IMG/VR virus record: IMGVR_UViG_3300045922_000182
Location: 1 to 46,567 of that record
DNA length: 46,567 nucleotides
Source: a virus
Direction: 5' to 3' (one strand)
Shown: piece after piece, positions 1 to 6,224 of the stretch
Numbering within the stretch: position 1 is the stretch's first letter
Layout: each line of letters starts with the position of its first letter
Translations under genes and position numbers: made by a program
Notes under the pieces: generated by a model
Databases searched by the model: none
Told to the model about the DNA's origin: nothing
What the model saw: only the letters and a program-made list of their open reading frames with translations

Positions 1-3
1 ACG

Positions 4-177
4 ATGACCGTTGGTGTTGTGCAGTATATTGATAAAGCTAAGTCAGAGGTTAAGAAGGAAGTCATTGAGAGGGTGGCAGAGTGGAGACAAGACGACATTA
101 AGCATATTGATTCAAAACTTGACGACCTGAAAGACGATATGCGTATAATTAAGAAGGCACTTATTGAGAGGAAATAG
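4..177 (+). CDS. Small coiled-coil protein at the left window edge
   Basis: Encodes 57 residues if the ATG at base 4 is the start. The reading frame is also open to base 1, so a longer upstream gene is possible. The protein is almost entirely charged helix (many K, E, D with spaced hydrophobics) and looks like a short coiled coil; I do not recognise the family. If the window is circular, the tail-fibre gene leaving the right edge would stop at bases 5-7, so its TGA overlaps this ATG (ATGA). That favours translational coupling and the base-4 start. It lies 2 bases upstream of the spike-base gene. No signal peptide or membrane segment is visible. Role unknown, probably tail-associated or lysis-accessory by position. 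Confidence 0.55.
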   Translation: MTVGVVQYIDKAKSEVKKEVIERVAEWRQDDIKHIDSKLDDLKDDMRIIKKALIERK

Positions 178-179
178 TT

Positions 180-449
180 ATGAATATATTGGACCGCTTC
201 AAGGTTTTTAATAGGGAACCTTTTCATCCGGCGACTCAAGCCGTATCCATTGTTCCTAGTGATAGTTCTAATCTAGTGGAAGTGCCAAGGGCCATATACA
301 TCGGTGGAAACGGAAACCTAAGAGTAACAATGCTCGACGGGAATATTGTTACGTTTCCCAACGTCGTAGCGGGAACCGTCATTCCTATTCGGGTACAGAA
401 AGTTTGGAGCACGTCGACTACAGCGACGGGCATAATAGGGTTGTATTAA
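180..449 (+). CDS. Spike base protein, RCAP_Rcc01079-like
   Basis: Encodes 89 residues. The layout matches the short spike-base family first described in the Rhodobacter gene transfer agent: an N-terminal segment, then a SIVPSDSSNL motif, a PRAIYIGGNGNLRVT strand pair, TFPNVVAGTVIPIRV and a C-terminal TTATGIIGLY (usual family pattern: PSD..L...RALYVG.....V.......V.F..V..G...P.....V..T.TTA..I..LY). In the family this protein sits at the base of receptor-binding spikes, as a virion protein. The stop codon overlaps the next ATG (TAATG), typical of coupled tail genes. Recognition is from memory of the motif pattern, not from a search. Confidence 0.8.
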   Translation: MNILDRFKVFNREPFHPATQAVSIVPSDSSNLVEVPRAIYIGGNGNLRVTMLDGNIVTFPNVVAGTVIPIRVQKVWSTSTTATGIIGLY

Positions 450-589
450 TGTTTATTGGAATTGCATTAACCGTTGTTTTATTTCAGAAAGTCGGGGCGG
501 GGTAGGTAATTACTTTTAGCTTTCTGAAACTTGATGCTTCGGGTAATTATTTACTTTTAAATTCGGCCGGCGATAAGCTGGTATTGTGA
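449..589 (+). pseudogene. Small tail-module gene interrupted by an in-frame TAG
   Basis: Starts at the ATG overlapping the stop of the spike-base gene (TAATG). The frame reads 18 residues (MFIGIALTVVLFQKVGAG), meets TAG at 503-505, then stays open for 27 more codons to TGA at 587-589. The second part contains SGNYLLLNSAGDKLVL, a motif that looks like the C-terminus of the small glycine-rich tail proteins usually found next to spike-base genes. So the TAG appears to split one gene. TAG terminates other genes here, so the codon is not generally reassigned. It may be a nonsense mutation, a sequencing error or a readthrough product (46 residues). Function unknown, tail-associated by context. Confidence 0.5.
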
Positions 590-595
590 GGCATT

Positions 596-720
596 ATGGC
601 AGATAGAAGGGTAGACCAGCTAACTGACATTTTGGGTTTGAGTCAACTACGGATGCCGCAAATGACCCTGTTGGATTTGACTATATGAGATTTGAGATAA
701 ACAGAACACTGGTTAGATAA
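596..720 (+). CDS. Small tail-module ORF that needs a -1 frameshift
   Basis: ATG at 596 follows a GAGG ribosome site. Frame 0 encodes MADRRVDQLTDILG... and stops at 686-688 after 30 residues. The N-terminus is typical of small phage tail proteins that begin MAD.R..QLT. At 631-637 the frame reads T TTG GGT, a canonical X XXY YYZ slippery pattern. Slipping back one base continues FESTTDAANDPVGFDYMRFE and ends at TAA 718-720, giving a 41-residue product whose sequence reads like a genuine continuation. The -1 frame has no own start. It may be programmed frameshifting, a single-base deletion, or a sequence error. No strong downstream stimulatory fold is obvious. Confidence 0.45.
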
Positions 721-762
721 TTATGGTTTACCAGCCGTAAGGCTTTAACTAAGGAAGGGAAT

Positions 763-1035
763 ATGAGTCAGAAACTTGGAATTGAAAAAATTGAAAAAGT
801 GGTAGATGCTCTTGGGCATATTGTCATCGCAGGAAAGAAAATTTCTGCTGACAAGAAAGTCGATCTTCAAGACTTGCCTGCTTTTATGGAGCTCATTAAA
901 AAAGCCCCTGAAATCATCGAGGCTTTCAAGGCAATTGATGAGGTATGGAAAGAGGCTAAGGATATTGATGTTGCCGAAGCTGTTGATCTGATCTTGAAGA
1001 TTAATGCTAAAGTTAAAGAAATCGAGAAGGCTTAA
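763..1035 (+). CDS. Helical phage protein of unknown function, lysis region
   Basis: Encodes 90 residues with a strong ribosome site (AGGAAGGG about 5 bases before ATG). The sequence is all-helix in character, rich in K, E, I, V and A, with no signal peptide, Cys or membrane segment. It resembles the short helical proteins often found just before lysis genes in phages, but I cannot assign a function. It is 2 bases upstream of the next gene (1038) and clearly part of the same late operon. Confidence 0.7.
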   Translation: MSQKLGIEKIEKVVDALGHIVIAGKKISADKKVDLQDLPAFMELIKKAPEIIEAFKAIDEVWKEAKDIDVAEAVDLILKINAKVKEIEKA

Positions 1036-1037
1036 TT

Positions 1038-1325
1038 ATGTGGGCCTCAATTGTTTCTGCTTTAATGGCCTGGGAGAAATCCGCTAAGATATTAGAGCAA
1101 ATAGTTGAGGCATACATATCCTTTAAAGTCCAAACATTGCGGAGTCAGAATGAAGAGATTAATAGAACGAGGGAAGAGATCATTAAACAAATTAATCTCG
1201 CAAGGGCACAACGTGACTCGATTAAACTTATCAATCTTAACCGCGCTCTTTACCTTGTCGAGTACGCAGGGATGCAACTCAACAAGAATAAGACCGCCGA
1301 TAGTCAAATCGTGCGTAGTCCTTGA
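1038..1325 (+). CDS. Coiled-coil protein in the i-spanin position
   Basis: Encodes 95 residues: a short hydrophobic N-terminus (MWASIVSALMAW), then a long polar helix with N, E, R and Q repeats (about residues 30-75) likely to form a coiled coil. A second gene encoding a lipoprotein is nested in the +1 frame over its 3' part (1213-1488). That is the arrangement of Rz/Rz1 spanin pairs, in which an inner-membrane coiled-coil subunit pairs with an outer-membrane lipoprotein to fuse the membranes at lysis. The hydrophobic stretch here is weaker than a standard i-spanin anchor, so the assignment is by position and architecture only. Confidence 0.55.
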   Translation: MWASIVSALMAWEKSAKILEQIVEAYISFKVQTLRSQNEEINRTREEIIKQINLARAQRDSIKLINLNRALYLVEYAGMQLNKNKTADSQIVRSP

Positions 1326-1488
1326 AGCTAGTCAGTGTGTATGTACCGATGGGCAAAGAGACTATGAAACTGATTGTTATGGCTATCAAGCTGTGAGTCC
1401 TGACGATTACCTTAAACTTAGAAACCATTATCAAGATGTAGTAAAGAGGCTTGAAATATGTCTAGCGGCTCCAAAAAAATGCCAGTAG
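1213..1488 (+). CDS. Nested lipoprotein, Rz1-like o-spanin candidate
   Basis: I choose the GTG at 1213, preceded by AAGGG six bases upstream; it yields a clean lipoprotein signal sequence, (M)TRLNLSILTALFTLSSTQGC, with Cys at residue 21. An upstream ATG at 1105 in the same frame would bury this signal. The mature part starts CNSTRIRPP and then has several Cys (KSC, CVC, DC, C near the end), about 71 residues in all. The first third overlaps the 1038-1325 gene in another frame, as Rz1 does inside Rz. The likely role is an outer-membrane lysis lipoprotein; the lipobox is relaxed (TQGC) and the protein is less proline-rich than classical Rz1. Confidence 0.55.
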   Translation: MTRLNLSILTALFTLSSTQGCNSTRIRPPIVKSCVVLEASQCVCTDGQRDYETDCYGYQAVSPDDYLKLRNHYQDVVKRLEICLAAPKKCQ

Positions 1489-1616
1489 ATAATAAAGCAA
1501 AAACATTAAGCAACCTCGAAGCACAAAAAATGCAAGCACTAGCTAACAACGACACTAAAACAGCATCACTCATTCAAAAAGTAATTGATCTGTTAACATC
1601 CAAAAAACAAAAATAA
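1458..1616 (+). CDS. Small polar protein of 52 residues
   Basis: ATG at 1458 is preceded by AGAGG about 9 bases upstream, and the frame runs 52 codons to TAA at 1614-1616. It overlaps the last 31 bases of the lipoprotein gene. The product (MSSGSKKMPVDNKAKTLSN...) is rich in K, N, A, Q and S, with a C-terminal amphipathic helix (SLIQKVIDLLTSKKQK). No family recognised. Overlapping starts and stops in this operon support it as a real gene. Confidence 0.5.
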   Translation: MSSGSKKMPVDNKAKTLSNLEAQKMQALANNDTKTASLIQKVIDLLTSKKQK

Positions 1617-1646
1617 TTGTTGCATGTAAGACAGGCTATGTAACAA
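1617..1646 (+). other. Stem-loop before the phosphoesterase gene
   Basis: TTGTTGCAT (1617-1625) pairs with ATGTAACAA (1638-1646) through nine positions including one G-U pair, with a 12-base loop. It begins right after the stop of the 52-residue gene and ends 6 bases before the next ATG. There is no T-tract, so it is unlikely to be an intrinsic terminator; it could modulate translation of the next gene. Confidence 0.35.
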
Positions 1647-1652
1647 TTAATC

Positions 1653-2345
1653 ATGCTCAATTTAGATGCTCGTGGTAAACGAGTCCTTCTAATTTCTGAC
1701 CTCCACTTTCCGTGGTCGATCAACGGGTGGTACGAGTTTCTCTATGATCTTCACGCTAAACGTAAATACGATCTAATTATATCCGTGGGTGATGAGGTAG
1801 ATCATGCAGGAATTTCTTTCCATGAGAAGGAAGATGGGATGCCTGCTGCCTCGAAGGAATTAGAAATGGCCATAGAGGACATGAACCTAATGGCACAATT
1901 ATTTCCTAAAATGTACATCCTGAACTCCAACCACGGTTCTTTGATATTTCGAAAGGCTAAATTCCACGGAGTACCCTATGCGTTCCTTAAACCGCTTAAT
2001 GAGCTATATGGCTGCCCTCTTTATTCTTGGCATGATGAGATTCTACTACATACAAATCAAGGTCAGGTTTATCTATGTCATGGGCGGACTTCGGCGTATG
2101 GCAAATTGGCAAAAGAAGAAAGAGTCTCCGCAGTTCAAGGGCATTACCACTCGAAAGCAGAAATAACATGGCATAAAACTTCCGCGGGAATGATCTTCAA
2201 TATGTTCGTAGGATGCCTAGCAGATCAAAAGAAAATAGCCTTCAACTATGCTAAACTAAATCTCCCGAAGTTCATAAACTGTGTCGGTGAGCTAGATAGA
2301 GAGGGTAACCCACATCTTCGTTTTGTACCAAGAAAATACTTCTAA
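1653..2345 (+). CDS. Calcineurin-like metallophosphoesterase
   Basis: Encodes 230 residues. Metal-binding motifs appear in the expected order: D16-x-H18 (ISDLHF), GD at 46-47 (SVGDEVDH), an N93-H94 pair (LNSNHGS, standing for the usual GNHD), H143 (LCHGRT) and GHYH at 163-166. These define the two-metal phosphoesterase fold shared by Mre11/SbcD nucleases and small phosphatases. The protein lacks the capping and DNA-binding domains of SbcD, so the substrate is unknown; phage homologues may act on nucleic acid or nucleotides. Its location among late lysis genes is unusual for a DNA-repair enzyme. It is cytoplasmic, with no signal peptide. Confidence 0.8.
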   Translation: MLNLDARGKRVLLISDLHFPWSINGWYEFLYDLHAKRKYDLIISVGDEVDHAGISFHEKEDGMPAASKELEMAIEDMNLMAQLFPKMYILNSNHGSLIFRKAKFHGVPYAFLKPLNELYGCPLYSWHDEILLHTNQGQVYLCHGRTSAYGKLAKEERVSAVQGHYHSKAEITWHKTSAGMIFNMFVGCLADQKKIAFNYAKLNLPKFINCVGELDREGNPHLRFVPRKYF

Positions 2346-2364
2346 CCGTGCCCACACAAACAAA

Positions 2365-2658
2365 CTACTTATTCTTCATAATGTCATCAATCAAAGCAGC
2401 ATTAGACTGGCAAATGACTTCAATAAGAGAATTGTGAAGAGTTTGTTCAATTCCAGTTATGAACATCATGTGGTGGGTTAATTCATGAAATAAGTAGTAT
2501 CTTCTCCAATATGCATCAAGGTTTTTGGAAATTAAAATTGTCATGGTGTATGGAAGGTACAAAGCCACACAGTAGGGGTCATCTGTTTCTTCTTGAATGA
2601 CTTTAGCATCAACTATTTTAACTTTAACTTTTCTCCCTAAAACAGTCATTGTCTTCAT
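2365..2658 (-). CDS. Small HExxH metallopeptidase-like protein
   Basis: Encodes 97 residues on the minus strand, isolated between plus-strand genes. A perfect ribosome site (AGGAGGG) precedes the ATG. The motif FHELTHHM (H58, E59, H62) is a zinc-binding HExxH signature in a helix following beta-rich sequence, as in ImmA/IrrE-like or SprT-like minimal zincins. A third metal ligand may be E79 in the following helix (SLIEVICQ). It starts divergently from the amidase gene at 2694, sharing a 35-bp intergenic region that probably holds back-to-back expression signals. Substrate unknown; it could be catalytically active or a degenerate fold. Confidence 0.65.
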   Translation of the reverse strand: MKTMTVLGRKVKVKIVDAKVIQEETDDPYCVALYLPYTMTILISKNLDAYWRRYYLFHELTHHMMFITGIEQTLHNSLIEVICQSNAALIDDIMKNK

Positions 2659-2693
2659 AAACCCTCCTGAGATATTATATCTTGAGGGGAGAC

Positions 2694-3125
2694 ATGAGGA
2701 AAATAAAATTCATCGTACTGCATTGCTCGGACAGTGATCGTCTAGCCCATGACAACATTGCGACGATTAGGGAGTGGCATACGCTTCGCGGATTTACAGG
2801 ACCGGATGGGGTTAGTGGTACGCACGATGACGTTGGGTATCATTTTTTCATTCGTAGGGATGGCACAATAGAGGAAGGGAGAAAGGTAGAGGATGTCGGG
2901 GCCCATGTTCAGAACCACAACAAGTTCAGTATTGGCGTTTGTCTGAGCGGAAGGACCTTCGTCGATTTCCATGGTATTCAGTTTACCGCGGCTCGCAAGC
3001 TGGTGCGAGATCTTATTAAAAGATTTAATCTTACGGAACAAGACGTAAAGCTTCACCGACAATTAGACTCAGGTAAGACGTGTCCTAATTTTACGTTGGC
3101 GCAGTTTTGGAAAGAAAACCCCTAG
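2694..3125 (+). CDS. N-acetylmuramoyl-L-alanine amidase (T7 lysozyme-like endolysin)
   Basis: Encodes 143 residues from the ATG at 2694, which has GAGGGG just upstream; the in-frame TTG at 2682 lies within that ribosome site and is rejected. It is an Amidase_2/PGRP fold that cleaves the bond between MurNAc and L-Ala in peptidoglycan. Residues line up with T7 lysozyme: zinc ligands H10, H121 and C130, with catalytic Y49 and K128 (KLHRQLDSGKTCPNF). Its length equals that of T7 lysozyme (about 150). There is no signal peptide, so export would rely on a holin, which I cannot identify with certainty in this window. It is the last plus-strand gene before the convergent region. Confidence 0.9.
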   Translation: MRKIKFIVLHCSDSDRLAHDNIATIREWHTLRGFTGPDGVSGTHDDVGYHFFIRRDGTIEEGRKVEDVGAHVQNHNKFSIGVCLSGRTFVDFHGIQFTAARKLVRDLIKRFNLTEQDVKLHRQLDSGKTCPNFTLAQFWKENP

Positions 3126-3186
3126 GGTGATTTAGGTGTGGGGTGGCACCTAGGAGACACGAGGGGGCTTTGCCTTCCGATCACCC
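3125..3186 (+). ncRNA. Predicted three-way-junction RNA fold after the endolysin gene
   Basis: Beginning at the last base of the amidase stop codon, GGGTGAT (3125-3131) pairs with ATCACCC (3180-3186). Inside lie two further hairpins: TAGGTG/CACCTA (3133-3138 with 3147-3152) and GGGGGC/GCCTTC (3163-3168 with 3172-3177, two G-U pairs). The three helices make a compact junction. There is no T-tract, so it is not a standard terminator; it may be a 3' stabilising structure, a processed RNA, or part of a termination region. Seen by hand folding only. Confidence 0.4.
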
Positions 3187-3304
3187 TTACGGCATGTTTC
3201 TTCGCCCTGCCCTTACCGAAACAAGTCCGGCAGTTGGCTACTATTTAATTTTGTAACACGTGTTTGCCGTTGTCTATCATGATGTATAAGTTTATTATTT
3301 ACTT

Positions 3305-3366
3305 GACTAGGGTAGGCAAAGAGGCGTTTCCCTCATGACGCCATCAATGCCTGTTATGCCCTAGTC
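3305..3366 (-). terminator. Long nested inverted repeat after the primase-helicase gene
   Basis: Perfect outer arms GACTAGGG (3305-3312) and CCCTAGTC (3359-3366) enclose AGGCA/TGCCT (3314-3318 with 3348-3352) and GGCG/CGCC (3323-3326 with 3339-3342). The structure begins 3 bases past the stop of the minus-strand primase-helicase gene. It sits in the convergent gap between the two operons, as a terminator would, but neither side carries a run of T. Factor-dependent termination, RNA 3'-end protection or a DNA-level role are possible. Confidence 0.4.
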
Positions 3367-3369
3367 ACC

Positions 3370-5448
3370 TCAAATAAAATCGAATACGTCGGGTTCTTTG
3401 GGTTTGCTCCAATAGGTGCATTTTTTCTTTTCATCGAAGGAAGACTGAAGTCCGGCGTTGGATAGGACGTCCTCGATGCGCTTTGCAATCGGGAATGTGA
3501 GTCCTTTATTGACAAGGCCCAGCGGTTCAAGTGCACGGTATACGTCGGCGGTAGAGAATTTTCCCGAGTACATCTGAACAGCGGAGATGACGGCTTCTGA
3601 TATTGGGTCGACGATGATCTTCTCTCCGATTACGGGGTCTAGTAATTCGTTTGGCATGTGGTAGAACGGGTGTCCTTGTCTGAACCAATAAACGCCTTCG
3701 GCAAATAGTTGTTCTCGGTCTACTTCGATGCCAATTAAATCTATTCGGTTTGAATTGTTTGGAATCTTTACCGGCCAGAATCTCCGCTTACCCATCCCCT
3801 GAGTCAAGTACCTAGATGAGTTTGTTGTGCCAATAAACACAAACCCACGTAGATTTCTCATAGCACGTTTTTCATACAAAGAGCGAATGTCGTCGTAAGG
3901 CTTAGACAAAAAGTTCTTAACGCTTTCTTCTTTTTGCCCGATGATGCCGATGAGTTCTGGAAGTTCTACGACTACGGCTTGATGCATTTGTCGTAGGTCA
4001 TCGAGGTTTTGAAAAGCGTTCTGATCGAATGGCGCGTATGTATACTTGCCTCCAATCGCTTGGCACAGAGAGGACTTTCGTACCCCTTCATTCCCTTCAA
4101 TGACTACCATTGAGTCGATCTTACAGCCTGGGTTTAGCCCGCGTGCTGCGAGTGATGTCCAAAAGTTCTTTCCTACTAAGCGTATGTACTCACTGTCGGG
4201 AACATTACAATACTTAGTGAAGAACTGCTCTATTCGCGGTACTCCGTCCCACGTCAACTTCTCTAGGAATTTGCGGTGAGGGTCTACACGTCGGCGTGCC
4301 ATGAGGACATCGAGTCCTGCGGCGATGATTGCCTTTTTGAAATCGGTCATGCCGAGACCTTCAGTTTTTGACTGAAATAGTGGGATGATTTCGTTTACGA
4401 TTTCTGCTTCGCTACAGGGTTTTCCTCTGAATATGTAGTGATTTGAGCGAATGTCGTGGTATAGTTCTTCTTCAGAGAAAGCGGCGGACATTATTAAAGC
4501 GGCATTGTGTTCGGATGGTTTAAGTTTGAACCCGCCGTCTTTATTAATGTCCATGTTATCGAGTCCGATGCGGTCAAGTATTTCTTTAGTGGTAAATGTT
4601 GACCTTGCAATGGGTGCGCCATGTCGTATTTCTAATTGGCTTATAATAGAAAAGAGTGAGCCGGGTCCTATGCCTCCTTGAGGGTTTGCTCTTTCGGCCA
4701 GTTTGAGAGCTATCTCATCATCTCCTTGATTCCAAGAGCGGTTGCGAGTCCAAGCTAGAACAAATTCTTCTAGTTTGGCAGGGTCGGTTATTCCGGCTTT
4801 TAGCGCAAAGATACCGTCACGCCATTCATGATATGAGAGCGTGCAGTTCTTTTGTACCCATGGGATTTTATGTTCAAGAATTTTAATTTGTTCTGGTGTA
4901 AATGGTCGATGCAGTTCTAGCGCGACGACTTCTCCGGTTTCGGTGTCGAATGTTTGTGTTGTTTTGTTCTTAATTTTATCTGAAATTGCTTTCATCAATG
5001 GTTCAGGGGCTACAATAATTGACTGCGTTGTTCCGTGGGTTATGCTGTACCCTGCGGTGGGGGGAGCTCCTACCCATCCGTTGTACTTTATGTCTACGCC
5101 CGGTGCGAGCTGTGCTGGCGGAGAGAAGGTTTCTTTATTTATGTAGTCGGGAAGGCGGTAATAAAAATGAAATCCGCCAGACGGTGTTTGAACGGTATAC
5201 GTGTGGGCAGCGGGTATCTTGTTCTCCCGCATAAACTTGGACCACCATTCCCGTCCGTCATTGCGGTGTGATTCTCCGGCAACGTCGATGTCGATGATGA
5301 TGAGTCCGTTTGGTTTTGCAGGTATGCCGATGGCTTCCGTGCCTCGCGATACTAACTCGGAGTAACTAAATGTTTTAATGTCTTTACCGCTGTAGTCGTG
5401 AGAGATTTTAGTTCCTGAAATAAATCGGATAGCTTTCAAGTCTTTCAT
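3370..5448 (-). CDS. Primase-polymerase/VirE-type helicase fusion
   Basis: Encodes 692 residues; last gene of the minus-strand replication operon. The N-terminus (about 1-150) is an archaeo-eukaryotic PrimPol domain: catalytic D53-x-D55 (LIIIDIDVAGE), H94 in GGFHFYYRLP, and D119 in GVDIKYNGWVGAPP. The C-terminal half (about 395-650) is a virulence-associated E (VirE) superfamily 3-like ATPase: LTWDGVPRIEQFF at 398-410, Walker A GNEGVRKSS at 452-460, and Walker B VVVELPEL at 492-499. Such fusions prime and unwind DNA at phage replication forks. A GGTGAC ribosome site precedes the ATG. It works with the family A polymerase encoded upstream. Confidence 0.88.
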   Translation of the reverse strand: MKDLKAIRFISGTKISHDYSGKDIKTFSYSELVSRGTEAIGIPAKPNGLIIIDIDVAGESHRNDGREWWSKFMRENKIPAAHTYTVQTPSGGFHFYYRLPDYINKETFSPPAQLAPGVDIKYNGWVGAPPTAGYSITHGTTQSIIVAPEPLMKAISDKIKNKTTQTFDTETGEVVALELHRPFTPEQIKILEHKIPWVQKNCTLSYHEWRDGIFALKAGITDPAKLEEFVLAWTRNRSWNQGDDEIALKLAERANPQGGIGPGSLFSIISQLEIRHGAPIARSTFTTKEILDRIGLDNMDINKDGGFKLKPSEHNAALIMSAAFSEEELYHDIRSNHYIFRGKPCSEAEIVNEIIPLFQSKTEGLGMTDFKKAIIAAGLDVLMARRRVDPHRKFLEKLTWDGVPRIEQFFTKYCNVPDSEYIRLVGKNFWTSLAARGLNPGCKIDSMVVIEGNEGVRKSSLCQAIGGKYTYAPFDQNAFQNLDDLRQMHQAVVVELPELIGIIGQKEESVKNFLSKPYDDIRSLYEKRAMRNLRGFVFIGTTNSSRYLTQGMGKRRFWPVKIPNNSNRIDLIGIEVDREQLFAEGVYWFRQGHPFYHMPNELLDPVIGEKIIVDPISEAVISAVQMYSGKFSTADVYRALEPLGLVNKGLTFPIAKRIEDVLSNAGLQSSFDEKKKCTYWSKPKEPDVFDFI

Positions 5449-5467
5449 GTGTCACCTTTAAGACTTA

Positions 5468-5983
5468 CTAAATAAATAGTTCTAGGGGGTTTAACTCATC
5501 TTCGTATTTAACGAAGGGGCTTTCTACTTCTTCCCATTCTATCTCTTCGACTGTTTGGGTTGGCAGGAGTTTGCTTTGAACAACTGTTTGTCGTTCAGAG
5601 GATTGCTGTATAAAACGAGGACGAAGGCCGTAAGCCACTTCGAGAAGGGTGACAAACTTTTCAAATGGAAGTACGGCCATCGCCTCTAACCGGATACCCT
5701 TTGTTACAAGGACCGGAATTTGATTTTCATTTTGAACTCGGATCTCGTTGATGGTTCCCACGGGGCAATAGTTCGCGTGATTCTTGCATTGAATCAGGAA
5801 AGGGTCTGTCCCCTCGATGTCGACGCCTATCACGTTCGATGCCTGATATTCAAGCATACGTTGGGCTTCTGGAAAAATATGCCCAAGCGCATTTGCTACG
5901 TCTCTTTCAAACTGCTTGCCTTTGGCGGCGGGGTTCTTTACTCTTTTCTTTTTAAATGAAGTCGTTGATGTCTGGTCCTGCAT
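5468..5983 (-). CDS. PD-(D/E)XK nuclease, resolvase-like
   Basis: Encodes 171 residues. After a basic N-terminus (KKKRVKNPAAKGK) comes a restriction-endonuclease-like core: E26 in KQFERDVANAL, D55 in NVIGVDIEGTDPF, and Q65-x-K67 in LIQCKNH. The spacing E, D, (Q/E)xK is that of Holliday-junction-resolvase or VRR-type phage nucleases. It probably cuts branched or replicating DNA. The C-terminal third (from about residue 130) is acidic and of unknown role. The start overlaps the XRE gene by 32 bases, so the two are translationally linked. Confidence 0.7.
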   Translation of the reverse strand: MQDQTSTTSFKKKRVKNPAAKGKQFERDVANALGHIFPEAQRMLEYQASNVIGVDIEGTDPFLIQCKNHANYCPVGTINEIRVQNENQIPVLVTKGIRLEAMAVLPFEKFVTLLEVAYGLRPRFIQQSSERQTVVQSKLLPTQTVEEIEWEEVESPFVKYEDELNPLELFI

Positions 5984-6224
5984 CGTACTCTCCCTTGAGT
6001 TTAAGCTCCGTTAAAATTTTTGTGACGTCGATTCCGAACAAGTCCACCAGCCAAAAGGCGTGGTGAAAGTTGAACCTATGCCCACTTTCTATTCTATTAA
6101 TTGTTATCGACTGTTCGCCTGTCTTTTTAGCAAGTGCGTACACTGACATGTTCCGCTTCTTTCTTTCTTCCGTCAATCTCCTACCTATTTCAAGGTACAA
6201 CTCTTTTTCTAATTCTTCAGTCAT
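5952..6224 (-). CDS. XRE-family helix-turn-helix regulator
   Basis: Encodes 90 residues. The region 10-65 reads as a Cro/CI-type HTH: GRRLTEERKKRNMSVYALAKKTGEQSITINRIESGHR, with the recognition helix around 38-48, followed by a helical bundle (FNFHHAFWLVDLFGIDV). The start overlaps the polymerase stop (ATGA) and the end overlaps the nuclease gene, so it is an internal operon member rather than a lysogeny switch. It may autoregulate the replication operon or bind host promoters. No integrase or partner repressor is present. Confidence 0.8.
   Translation of the reverse strand: MTEELEKELYLEIGRRLTEERKKRNMSVYALAKKTGEQSITINRIESGHRFNFHHAFWLVDLFGIDVTKILTELKLKGEYDAGPDINDFI

Noticed and set aside
449-589. 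Genome-wide TAG reassignment
   Set aside because: TAG terminates several clear genes (for example the endolysin, TerL and the nozzle), so the code is standard.
3126-3369. tRNA or tmRNA gene
   Set aside because: The folds lack a T-loop sequence, an anticodon arm and an acceptor stem of the proper spacing.
5952-6224. Lysogeny repressor
   Set aside because: The XRE protein is embedded in the replication operon and there is no integrase, divergent Cro or attachment site.
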